DNA from: Halomarinibacterium sedimenti
GTDB lineage: Bacteria; Bacteroidota; Bacteroidia; Flavobacteriales; Flavobacteriaceae
Assembly: GCF_019312585.1 (NCBI RefSeq)
Contig: NZ_JAHWDP010000003.1
Span: 62,001-126,000, forward strand
Direction: 5' to 3'
Length of the DNA stretch: 64,000 nucleotides
Under the pieces are notes generated by a model, which saw only the letters and a program-made list of their open reading frames with translations, made no database searches and was not told the DNA's origin. Within the stretch, counting starts at the first letter, position 1, and each line of letters begins with the position of its first letter. Below, piece after piece: positions 16,608-23,914 of this stretch. The position numbers and the translations under genes are program-made.

Positions 16608-17149
16608 AAGAAAATGACTCCATAGAAAAATTATTTGAAAGATTACAAGATTCCTTCAATACGGAAGAGATACCTGTAGGACATCAACAACGATTTATAG
16701 AAAAATTGAAGTCACAACATCCACCCAAAACTCAAATGTTTTGGTGGAAGCCATTATCCATAGCTGCATCCATTCTTTTAGTAATAGGAATAAGCTTTTA
16801 TGGCTTGATCCAAAAAGAAAAAACAGCAGATTTGGCTAGTATTTCTCCTGAAATGGAAAAAACGCAGTCTTTCTTTGTATCAACCATCAATCAAGAAATC
16901 GAAACATTAAAAAGCTTTCAGGATGAGGATACAAAACATCTCGTCCAAGATGCCCTAAAACGGCTTGAAGTCTTGGAAGAGAACTACGAAAAACTAAAAA
17001 TTGATTTGATGCAAAGCGGAAACGACAAGCGAGTTGTGGCTGCTATGATTGCTAATTTTCAAAGCCGAATTGACATTTTAGAACAGGTATTTTCAACCAT
17101 GGAAGAAGTAAAAACACTTAAAGCAAATAACAATGAAACAACTATTTAA
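16604..17149 (+). CDS. Putative membrane anti-sigma factor
   Basis: A 181-residue protein with a cytoplasmic N-terminus of about 46 residues, one membrane span at about residues 48-67 (LSIAASILLVIGISFYGLI), and an external part with predicted coiled coil (residues about 85-175, rich in Glu, Lys and Leu). This topology and the 4-base overlap with the sigma gene fit an anti-sigma factor, though I do not see a zinc-type HxxxCxxC anti-sigma motif. Its 3' end overlaps the next gene by 17 bases. Function is inferred mainly from context. Confidence 0.7.
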   Translation: MKENDSIEKLFERLQDSFNTEEIPVGHQQRFIEKLKSQHPPKTQMFWWKPLSIAASILLVIGISFYGLIQKEKTADLASISPEMEKTQSFFVSTINQEIETLKSFQDEDTKHLVQDALKRLEVLEENYEKLKIDLMQSGNDKRVVAAMIANFQSRIDILEQVFSTMEEVKTLKANNNETTI

Positions 17150-18227
17150 CATATGCCTATTGGTCTTGCTAGTCCCAGCATTAGTTTCGGCCAATATTGA
17201 CCCCAAATTCAATGGGAAATATACCAAAGAGAAAAAACTAAAAAAAGAGTTTGCAGTAAATGCCGAAGCAGGACTCACTGTGGATAACAGTTACGGAAAT
17301 ATTGATATTGTCACTTGGAACGAAAACCGTATCGTCATTGAAGTGCATATTCGCACTAATGGTAACGACGAAGAACGTGTACAAGAAAAACTGGACAATA
17401 TTGATGTAGATTTTTCTGGTAGTGCTTCAAAAGTTACCGCAAAAACTATTTTTAAAGATCGTAAAAATTCATCTTGGAGTTTCTGGGGTAACAACAATAA
17501 CAAAAATGTACATATGGAGATTAATTACACCATAAAAATGCCCGTTACTAATAGCGTAGATTTAAATAATGACTATGGAAGCATTAACATTAATGAAATT
17601 AAAGGGAATGCGAAGATTAACTGTGATTATGGTCAATTAAACCTTGGAAGACTTTTAGCAGATAATAACTACCTCAATTTCGACTATACCAAAAATTCTA
17701 CCATAAGCTATATGAAAAGCGGAAAGATAAATGCAGATTATTCTAGCTTTACTTTAGATAAGGTAGAGTATCTTGAGTTAAATGCAGATTATACCAACTC
17801 TGAAGTTAACGAAGTAGGGAGCATTAATTACAACAATGATTATGGTAAACTAAACATTGGAAAAGTAGGAAAACTTTTAGGGCGTGGTGATTACATTCCA
17901 TTAAGAGTAGATGTATTAACCGAAAGTCTAAATGTAAATACAGATTATGGCTCGGTTACTGTAGATAGAATGAAATCTTCTGTAAAAGATGTTACTATTG
18001 ATTCAGATTATGCCGGGGTTAAACTGTATTATGATAGTGATGCAAACTTTAATTTTTACATAGACCTATCCTATGCAGGCCTAAATGGTGAAGAGGACTT
18101 GGAGATTACCAAAACTTCGAAAGATTATTCAAGTAAGACCTACAGCGGTTATTACGGTAGAAAAGATTCGGGAAATACAATAAATATTAATTCAGGATAT
18201 GGGGGCGTAACCCTTAAAAAACTTTAA
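17133..18227 (+). CDS. DUF4097-like exported repeat protein
   Basis: A 364-residue exported protein with a signal peptide (residues 1-20). Residues about 50-364 are built from roughly 20-residue units each carrying an Asp-Tyr step: LNNDYGS, INCDYGQ, INADYSS, LNADYTN, NNDYGK, NTDYGS, DSDYAG and finally NSGYGG. The regular beta-rich spacing suggests a right-handed beta-helix, as in DUF4097 (putative adhesin) proteins. It overlaps the anti-sigma gene by 17 bases and is followed 11 bases later by a second beta-solenoid gene. Likely an envelope-facing product of the ECF operon; ligand unknown. Confidence 0.8.
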   Translation: MKQLFNICLLVLLVPALVSANIDPKFNGKYTKEKKLKKEFAVNAEAGLTVDNSYGNIDIVTWNENRIVIEVHIRTNGNDEERVQEKLDNIDVDFSGSASKVTAKTIFKDRKNSSWSFWGNNNNKNVHMEINYTIKMPVTNSVDLNNDYGSININEIKGNAKINCDYGQLNLGRLLADNNYLNFDYTKNSTISYMKSGKINADYSSFTLDKVEYLELNADYTNSEVNEVGSINYNNDYGKLNIGKVGKLLGRGDYIPLRVDVLTESLNVNTDYGSVTVDRMKSSVKDVTIDSDYAGVKLYYDSDANFNFYIDLSYAGLNGEEDLEITKTSKDYSSKTYSGYYGRKDSGNTININSGYGGVTLKKL

Positions 18228-18238
18228 AACTAAAAACT

Positions 18239-18970
18239 ATGCAAACTATCTTAAAATCAATCATGTGTGCTGGACTATTACTTTATTCAGTGACCGAAAG
18301 TAATGCCCAATGGGGACATAACAAAGTGGTCGGCGACGGGAATGTAACCACCAAATCTGTATCCACTGGGGGTTATGACGAGATTAAAGTGGTCGGCTCC
18401 ATGGATGTTCATCTAGAAAAAGGAACCGAAGGAAATATATCTGTAACTACCGATAGCAATTTACACGACTATATAGTGATAGAGGTAAAAGGAGAAGAAT
18501 TGGTCATAAAAACGAAAAAAGGATACAATTTGAAAACCAAAAAAGGGATTCACGTTACGGTACCCTTTCAGGATATTTCTGAAGTAAGTCTTACAGGTTC
18601 TGGGGATGTAGACACAAAAGATACCATAAAAGCGAATGAATTTGAAGTATCTGTAACAGGCTCTGGAGATATTAATTTAACTGTAGAAGCACAAAGCATT
18701 GAAACAAGTATAACAGGTTCAGGAGATGTTGTTTTAAAGGGTTCTACTAATAGCCTTGCTGTAACGGTTACTGGAAGTGGAGACTTTAAAGGGTTCGACC
18801 TACAATCCAACAATACCGAAGCGCGTGTAAGCGGGTCGGGCGATATACAAGTGGTAGCTAAACAAAGTATAAATGCACGGGTAAGCGGATCTGGTGATAT
18901 AGTTTATAAAGGAAATCCTGAAAAAAGTGATACTAAAACATCTGGTTCTGGTGATATTACTTCTTATTAA
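18239..18970 (+). CDS. Head GIN domain (DUF2807-like) exported repeat protein
   Basis: A 243-residue exported protein with a signal peptide ending near residue 23 (ESNAQ). Seven GSGD motifs start at residues 120, 141, 160, 179, 199, 217 and 236, giving a repeat period of 18-21 residues, each of form (V/I)(T/S)GSGD(I/V). This is the hallmark of the GIN/DUF2807 beta-solenoid family. It is last in the ECF operon, followed by a strong terminator. Likely periplasmic or surface; role unknown. Confidence 0.88.
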   Translation: MQTILKSIMCAGLLLYSVTESNAQWGHNKVVGDGNVTTKSVSTGGYDEIKVVGSMDVHLEKGTEGNISVTTDSNLHDYIVIEVKGEELVIKTKKGYNLKTKKGIHVTVPFQDISEVSLTGSGDVDTKDTIKANEFEVSVTGSGDINLTVEAQSIETSITGSGDVVLKGSTNSLAVTVTGSGDFKGFDLQSNNTEARVSGSGDIQVVAKQSINARVSGSGDIVYKGNPEKSDTKTSGSGDITSY

Positions 18971-18991
18971 AATCAAAATAACAATTCAAAT

Positions 18992-19021
18992 AAAAAGCCA
19001 CTCAATGAGTGGCTTTTTTTA
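18992..19021 (+). terminator. Terminator of the ECF operon, possibly bidirectional
   Basis: Stem AGCCACTCA/TGAGTGGCT with almost no loop, followed by seven T. Lies 21 bases after the GIN gene and 20 bases before the stop of the convergent lipoprotein gene, so it may serve both. Confidence 0.88.
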
Positions 19022-19039
19022 TAATTTAATATTTCTACA

Positions 19040-20428
19040 TTATTGTAGTGTAATTACAAAATACCCATTGGTAACTTCATAAACTGTGGGATCATTCTCT
19101 AAAGGATCGACGGCTGAAAAACTAAACGCTCCTTCTAAAACTCCGCTACTGTATTCATAGCTAAAAATTGACAGAGTTCCTGGATTTGATTTAAAAAGAA
19201 TGGAACTTCCTATATTAGGATTATGAATACCCACTACTTCATCTCCGTTAGTAAAGAATGGCGACATTTCATAGGTTCCTACTTGAATATCTATAGGAAA
19301 AGAAATAGTTAGGCTTCTATTGGTAACTGAATCTATTGTTGTAATGTTAATTATGGTCTGTCCATTAAATGGATTTTGAGTAACTTCAATAGAATCATAA
19401 GTGTATTCTTCACCATCTATATCTGCGGTAAATGTGTCTTCTACTCCACCACTATTTTCAATAAAATCGATTGTAAACGTTCCTTCAGTAACTTCTACGA
19501 TTTCACCTCCATCAATAGGATCTTGTCCCATAAAAGAGAAAGTAGCTGTCATTTTACCTGTATTTGCTCCAAACTCCGTAAAGGTAATGGTTCCGGTTTC
19601 TGGAATAGCAGTTAAAGATTCGCCTCCTGCCGCATCATTATAACTTGCAAAGAGTATGGCTCCATTTGAAATTGGCATATCTGCTGGCGGAAACGTATAC
19701 GTACCAACACCACCAATATTTTCAGGAATATCTATTCTAATTTGCGCACCATTTGCCGTGGTGGCAACAATATTTACCATTGGCGTGTCATAAACAGTTA
19801 CTCGAGTTACCTCAATGGTTTCTTCTACAAACTCTAACAAATCGACTTTAGCAAAGAAACTAGTTTCAGGATCTACATTTCCTCCTCCAGATGTTTCACA
19901 TTCGTTAGGCAAGGCACTACCACTAACTAGATTAAAAGCAACACCGGTAAAAACCCCATTTGTTACAACAACAAATTCATTAGTAGCATTTACTTGTCTA
20001 ATGGCATTAAACTGAAAAGTTCCTGCAATCTTTAGGTCTTCAGATTCTAGTGCGATTATTCTTGCCGATCCAGATCCTCCAACGGAACCTAAACTAGAAA
20101 ACGAATCATTATCATTCACTATTGCATATTCTGCAGTGCTACTCTGTAAAGATAAATCGTAAGTACAAATTCCAACATTTTCAATTAATAAGGTAACCAC
20201 ATTTCCCCCGGCATCAGTAGCCTTTAAGTTTAAAACACCATCTGTAAGTTCGGCTGTTACTGCAGTAGCTACAAAATTTTCACCATCTATGGTCGCAGAG
20301 AATTCGCCGTTTCCAGTTCCAGTCTCGTCTGTAATAAATTCTCCTTCTAAAGTCTCGTTGGTACAACTTGAAAAACTTAATGCAAATAGGGCTAAGAGCA
20401 TCCAGTTTAAAATAATCGCTTTTTTCAT
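19040..20428 (-). CDS. DUF6252-like triple-repeat lipoprotein
   Basis: A 462-residue predicted lipoprotein: signal peptide with lipobox LSFSSC, lipidated Cys at residue 22. The mature part contains three related modules of the form FxAxIDGExF....(V/I)xIxxxxxxGxxTxxL..IxxxxGTY, starting near residues 43, 190 and 333, resembling DUF6252. The last module ends exactly at the C-terminus (GYFVITLQ). Standalone gene with its own -7 box, convergent to the ECF operon. Likely outer-membrane anchored, facing periplasm or surface; no enzymatic motif seen. Confidence 0.75.
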   Translation of the reverse strand: MKKAIILNWMLLALFALSFSSCTNETLEGEFITDETGTGNGEFSATIDGENFVATAVTAELTDGVLNLKATDAGGNVVTLLIENVGICTYDLSLQSSTAEYAIVNDNDSFSSLGSVGGSGSARIIALESEDLKIAGTFQFNAIRQVNATNEFVVVTNGVFTGVAFNLVSGSALPNECETSGGGNVDPETSFFAKVDLLEFVEETIEVTRVTVYDTPMVNIVATTANGAQIRIDIPENIGGVGTYTFPPADMPISNGAILFASYNDAAGGESLTAIPETGTITFTEFGANTGKMTATFSFMGQDPIDGGEIVEVTEGTFTIDFIENSGGVEDTFTADIDGEEYTYDSIEVTQNPFNGQTIINITTIDSVTNRSLTISFPIDIQVGTYEMSPFFTNGDEVVGIHNPNIGSSILFKSNPGTLSIFSYEYSSGVLEGAFSFSAVDPLENDPTVYEVTNGYFVITLQ

Positions 20429-20462
20429 AAAGTAAGTAAGTTAATTCGCATAGGTATGTAAC

Positions 20463-20471
20463 GCAAACATA
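20463..20471 (-). promoter_or_regulatory. -7 box TATGTTTGC of the DUF6252-like lipoprotein gene
   Basis: Perfect TAnnTTTGC on the minus strand, 34 bases upstream of the ATG. No TTG at the normal -33 distance. Confidence 0.5.
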
Positions 20472-20483
20472 AGTAAAAATTGT

Positions 20484-21782
20484 TTAATCTAATTGTTTTC
20501 TTGGTACTCTAAACAATAAAATGATTCCAATTAAAAAGAAAATAAACAAAAATAAAATGGCATTTCGCATACTTCCGGTTAATTGATCTATAGAAGCAAA
20601 TATCCCCATCCCTATAACAATTCCTATTTTTTCGGCAACATCATAAAAGCTAAAATAGGACGTAGTATCTTCTGTTTCGGGTAAAAATTTTGAATAGGTT
20701 GAACGCCCCAAGGATTGTATTCCGCCCATCACAAAACCAACACAGGAAGCGGCAATATAAAACTGAATTGGACTTTGCATAAAGTATGCATAAAAGCATA
20801 AGCCCATCCAAATAAAATTAATAAAAATGAGCGTGTTAATATTTCCAAATTTGGCAGAAGCTCTCGAAGTTAATACCGCACCAATTACCGCCACAATTTG
20901 TATCACTAAAATGCTTATAATTAACCCCATGGTCTTTGCATCATCACTGCCCCACGCTATTTCTTCTTCTCCAAAATATACTGCAACAAGCATAATAGTT
21001 TGTACAGCCATACTAAAAACAAAAAATGCATGCAAATAGCGTCTCAATTGTAAGTTGTTTTTTAATTGCTTCCAAACTTGTTGTAACTCACGCAACCCAT
21101 TTAAAACAACTGCCTTTGTAACCCTATGTCCCGAAGAAGTCCCTTTTGGTAAATAATAAAAAGAATACTGACTAAACAAAATCCACCACACTCCTACCGT
21201 GATAAAAGAATAACGCATCATTTCCATTTTAGCAGCACCGTCATCTTGACTCATCACCATAGCAAGATTTACGATAAGAAGAATGACGCTTCCAAAATAA
21301 CCAAGTGAAAAACCTTTGGCACTTACCCTATCTTGTTGCTCTGGAAAGGCAATATCGGGAAGGTATGAATTGTAAAAAACCAAACTCCCCCAATACCCTA
21401 TTAAACCCATAAAATAAAATAGGATACTTAAATAAATATGGTCTAAACTAAACCAATACAAACCGATACATCCTAACCCTCCCACATAGCAAAAGAATTT
21501 CATAAAATACTTTTTATTGCCTACATAATCTGCAATACCTGAAAGAATTGGAGAGGTGAAAGCCACAACCAAAAAAGTAAAGGCTGTCACAAACGTAATT
21601 AACGCCGTGCTTTTAAATGTAAAACCAAAGGCATCAACAGTTTTAATTTCTGAAAGAAATAATGCGGAATAAAATATTGGAAAAATAGACGAAGCTATAG
21701 TAAGTGTATAAACAGAATTTGCCCAGTCGTAAAACGCCCAAGCATTGAGAAGTTTTTTACTTCCTTTTGGTAAGTTAGCCAT
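20484..21782 (-). CDS. MFS transporter of the UMF1/Atg22 type
   Basis: A 432-residue protein with about 12 predicted membrane spans. The N-terminus (NAWAFYDWANSVYTLTI) and the central LGRSTYSKFLPETEDTTSYFSFYD segment are characteristic of the Atg22/UMF1 branch of the major facilitator superfamily. Substrate not predictable; members are often thought to move amino acids or other small solutes. It lies downstream of the M48 gene on the same strand but is separated from it by an intrinsic terminator, and I see no strong promoter of its own in the 44-base gap. Confidence 0.85.
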   Translation of the reverse strand: MANLPKGSKKLLNAWAFYDWANSVYTLTIASSIFPIFYSALFLSEIKTVDAFGFTFKSTALITFVTAFTFLVVAFTSPILSGIADYVGNKKYFMKFFCYVGGLGCIGLYWFSLDHIYLSILFYFMGLIGYWGSLVFYNSYLPDIAFPEQQDRVSAKGFSLGYFGSVILLIVNLAMVMSQDDGAAKMEMMRYSFITVGVWWILFSQYSFYYLPKGTSSGHRVTKAVVLNGLRELQQVWKQLKNNLQLRRYLHAFFVFSMAVQTIMLVAVYFGEEEIAWGSDDAKTMGLIISILVIQIVAVIGAVLTSRASAKFGNINTLIFINFIWMGLCFYAYFMQSPIQFYIAASCVGFVMGGIQSLGRSTYSKFLPETEDTTSYFSFYDVAEKIGIVIGMGIFASIDQLTGSMRNAILFLFIFFLIGIILLFRVPRKQLD

Positions 21783-21790
21783 ATCGAATC

Positions 21791-21815
21791 AAAAAAGCCG
21801 CCCTTGGCGGCTTTT
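21791..21815 (-). terminator. Terminator after the M48 protease gene
   Basis: Minus-strand stem AAAAGCCGCC/GGCGGCTTTT with a 3-5 base loop and a T run, just before the MFS ATG at 21782. The MFS gene would depend on read-through or a promoter I cannot see. Confidence 0.8.
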
Positions 21816-21826
21816 GTATAAGTTAG

Positions 21827-22639
21827 TTATTTTTTGAAAGTGGTCACTCCGTATTTTTTTGCTTCAGCTTTTGCGGCGGGTGCCCAACCCTTAATATTAT
21901 TTATTCGTGTATCACTTGACGGGTGTGTACTTAAAAACTCCGGCGGAGCTTGTCCTCCTGCATTAGCTTTCATTCGTTCCCACAATTGAGCTGCTACCAT
22001 AGGCTCGTAACCTGCAATTGCCATAAGATATAATCCTATTTGGTCTGCTTCACTTTCGTGATTTCTACTAAAGGGTAACATTACTCCTACCGTACTTCCA
22101 ATTCCGTATGCTTGATTAAAAATTTCTTGATTTTTAGGATCTTTACTTAAAGCTATATTTCCTGCTACTGCCCCTAAAGCCTGTAATTGTCCTGCACTCA
22201 TACGCTGTTGTCCGTGATTTGCCAATGCATGGGCAACCTCGTGACCCATAACGGCAGCTAATCCTGCTTCATTTTGCGTGATGGGTAAAATACCTGTATA
22301 CACTACAATTTTTCCTCCAGGCATACACCAAGCATTTACATCTGGGCTATCTACCAAATTATACTCCCATTGATAATCCTGTAAATACCCTGCATAACCA
22401 TTTGCATTTAAATAACGTTCTGCAGCAACGGCAATTTTTTGCCCTACACTTTTTACCATTTGTGCATCTTTTGTTCCCGAAACCACTTTATTTTCAGATA
22501 AAAAGCTACTGTATTCTTGAAAAGCCATAGGAAATAACTGAGAATTTGGTACTAGCGCCAACGTGCTTTTCCCAGTAAAGGGGTTTGTACTACAGGATAA
22601 AAAAAGTGCAATTGCAAAGAGAATAGTGAGCTTTTTCAT
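21827..22639 (-). CDS. M48 family metallopeptidase, lipoprotein
   Basis: A 270-residue predicted lipoprotein (lipobox ALFLSC, Cys 16) with the zinc protease motif HEVAHALANHG and the third ligand in NHESEADQIGL. The layout matches periplasmic M48 proteases of the LoiP/BepA kind that clear misfolded outer membrane proteins. N-terminal CSTNPFTGKSTLALVP is a family signature. The upstream region has a near -7 box (TATATTTA). Convergent genes are absent; an intrinsic terminator follows. Confidence 0.92.
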   Translation of the reverse strand: MKKLTILFAIALFLSCSTNPFTGKSTLALVPNSQLFPMAFQEYSSFLSENKVVSGTKDAQMVKSVGQKIAVAAERYLNANGYAGYLQDYQWEYNLVDSPDVNAWCMPGGKIVVYTGILPITQNEAGLAAVMGHEVAHALANHGQQRMSAGQLQALGAVAGNIALSKDPKNQEIFNQAYGIGSTVGVMLPFSRNHESEADQIGLYLMAIAGYEPMVAAQLWERMKANAGGQAPPEFLSTHPSSDTRINNIKGWAPAAKAEAKKYGVTTFKK

Positions 22640-22720
22640 TTTGAAATATTTAAATGAATATTTAAGACGTTAAATATAACGATATTTACAAATACGATGC
22701 CTAAGTGTATTTAAAAACTA

Positions 22721-22728
22721 TAATTTTG
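22721..22728 (+). promoter_or_regulatory. -7 box TAATTTTG of the collagen-like lipoprotein / msrB operon
   Basis: Perfect TAnnTTTG 47 bases upstream of the ATG at 22776. No TTG at standard -33 spacing. Confidence 0.5.
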
Positions 22729-22775
22729 AAAATGGAACGGCTTTTGCAATACCTTTTCAAACTAAAAAAATTACT

Positions 22776-23270
22776 ATGAAAAAAATACTCATTCTTCCGC
22801 TCATTGTCATTTCTCTATTTTTAACTGCTTGTGAAGGGCCACAAGGCCCTCCAGGACCTCCAGGCTATGATGGCATCAATATTTTAGGGCAAGTTTTTGA
22901 AGTAACAATTAACTTAAATGAGAATAATAATTTTCAGAGAGTTGTAAATATCCCATCAGCAATTGAAGTTTATGAAAGTGATGTAATCCTCGTGTATCGC
23001 TGGGAAGGTACTTTTGACGGAGCTGATATTTGGACACCACTTCCTGCCACCTATTTCTCGTTAGGAGATACTTTCTTATATACCTTCAACCATACCTTTT
23101 TTGATGTTAAATTCTTTTTGGATGGAAATTTTGATTTAACCGAGTTAGGATCGGAATGGACAAACGACCAAAGTTTCCGCATAGCCATTGTTCCTGCCGA
23201 ATTTGGTCAAGCAGACCTTACCATGGAGCAACTGGAAAATTCCCCTCAAGTGGAGTTTTTAGGAAACTAA
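22776..23270 (+). CDS. Small lipoprotein with a collagen-like GPP stretch
   Basis: A 164-residue lipoprotein: signal peptide with lipobox FLTAC (Cys 19), immediately followed by three to four Gly-X-Y triplets (GPQGPPGPPGYDG) and then a beta-rich domain of about 125 residues rich in aromatic residues. The triplet stretch is too short to form a stable collagen triple helix by itself, so it may act as an extended linker at the membrane. Twelve bases separate it from msrB, so the two are co-transcribed. Family name uncertain; similar proteins occur in flavobacteria. Confidence 0.75.
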   Translation: MKKILILPLIVISLFLTACEGPQGPPGPPGYDGINILGQVFEVTINLNENNNFQRVVNIPSAIEVYESDVILVYRWEGTFDGADIWTPLPATYFSLGDTFLYTFNHTFFDVKFFLDGNFDLTELGSEWTNDQSFRIAIVPAEFGQADLTMEQLENSPQVEFLGN

Positions 23271-23282
23271 ATTGAAAAAAAT

Positions 23283-23762
23283 ATGAATAAAATAGCATTA
23301 CTGCTTGTTGGGTTATTGCTACTAAGCTGTAATTCAAAAGCACAAAATGAAAAGAAAAAAGAATCCTTCTCTGTGGCCAAAAAGGAAGCCGAATGGAAAG
23401 CACAGTTAACCGATTTACAATACTACGTCCTTCGTGAAGAAGGAACCGAAAGAGCTTTTACTAGCGAATTAAATTATAATAAAGAAAAAGGAACCTACGT
23501 TTGTGCCGCGTGTGAAACTCCCCTGTTTTTGAGCAAACATAAATTTGATAGTGGAACAGGTTGGCCAAGTTTCGATAGAGAAATTAAAGGAAATGTAGCC
23601 TTTTCTACCGATTATAATATTGGCTATGCACGAACCGAAGAGCACTGTGCCACTTGTGGTGGTCACCTAGGTCACGTATTTAATGATGGCCCAAGGGAAA
23701 CGACTGGAAAAAGACATTGTATTAATGGTGCGGCCCTAAAATTTATTCCTTCTGAAAAGTAG
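23283..23762 (+). CDS. msrB: Lipid-anchored methionine-R-sulfoxide reductase
   Basis: Reduces methionine-R-sulfoxide in proteins. Core MsrB features: zinc cysteine pairs CAAC and CATC, FDSGTGWPSFDR, HCATCGGHLGHVFNDGP and the catalytic Cys in GKRHCINGAALKF. The N-terminus is a lipoprotein signal (lipobox LLLLSC, Cys 16), so this copy acts outside the cytoplasm, probably repairing oxidised envelope proteins; reductant unknown. It follows the collagen-like lipoprotein gene by 12 bases and ends at a terminator. No msrA nearby. Confidence 0.94.
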   Translation: MNKIALLLVGLLLLSCNSKAQNEKKKESFSVAKKEAEWKAQLTDLQYYVLREEGTERAFTSELNYNKEKGTYVCAACETPLFLSKHKFDSGTGWPSFDREIKGNVAFSTDYNIGYARTEEHCATCGGHLGHVFNDGPRETTGKRHCINGAALKFIPSEK

Positions 23763-23783
23763 AATTTTTCAAAATATATATAC

Positions 23784-23820
23784 AAACCCTTCAAAATAGA
23801 ATTTGAAGGGTTTTCCTTTT
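23784..23820 (+). terminator. Terminator after msrB
   Basis: Stem AAACCCTTCAAA/TTTGAAGGGTTT (12 bp) with a 6-base loop and a downstream T-rich tract. Confidence 0.85.
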
Positions 23821-23858
23821 TAAAATGAAAGGGTATTCAAAAAGCAAACAATACTTCC

Positions 23859-23886
23859 TTGTTATAGATACATTTCGTAAATTTGC
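23859..23886 (+). promoter_or_regulatory. lpdA promoter (TTG / TAAATTTGC)
   Basis: TTG (23859-23861) then 16 bases then TAAATTTGC (23878-23886), 28 bases before the lpdA ATG. Spacing is slightly short but both elements match. Confidence 0.6.
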
Positions 23887-23914
23887 TACTTCAAAATCAC
23901 GATAAATTTTCGAA

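Noticed and set aside
22848-22880. True collagen domain
   Set aside because: Only three to four Gly-X-Y triplets, far too short for a stable triple helix; treated as a linker.
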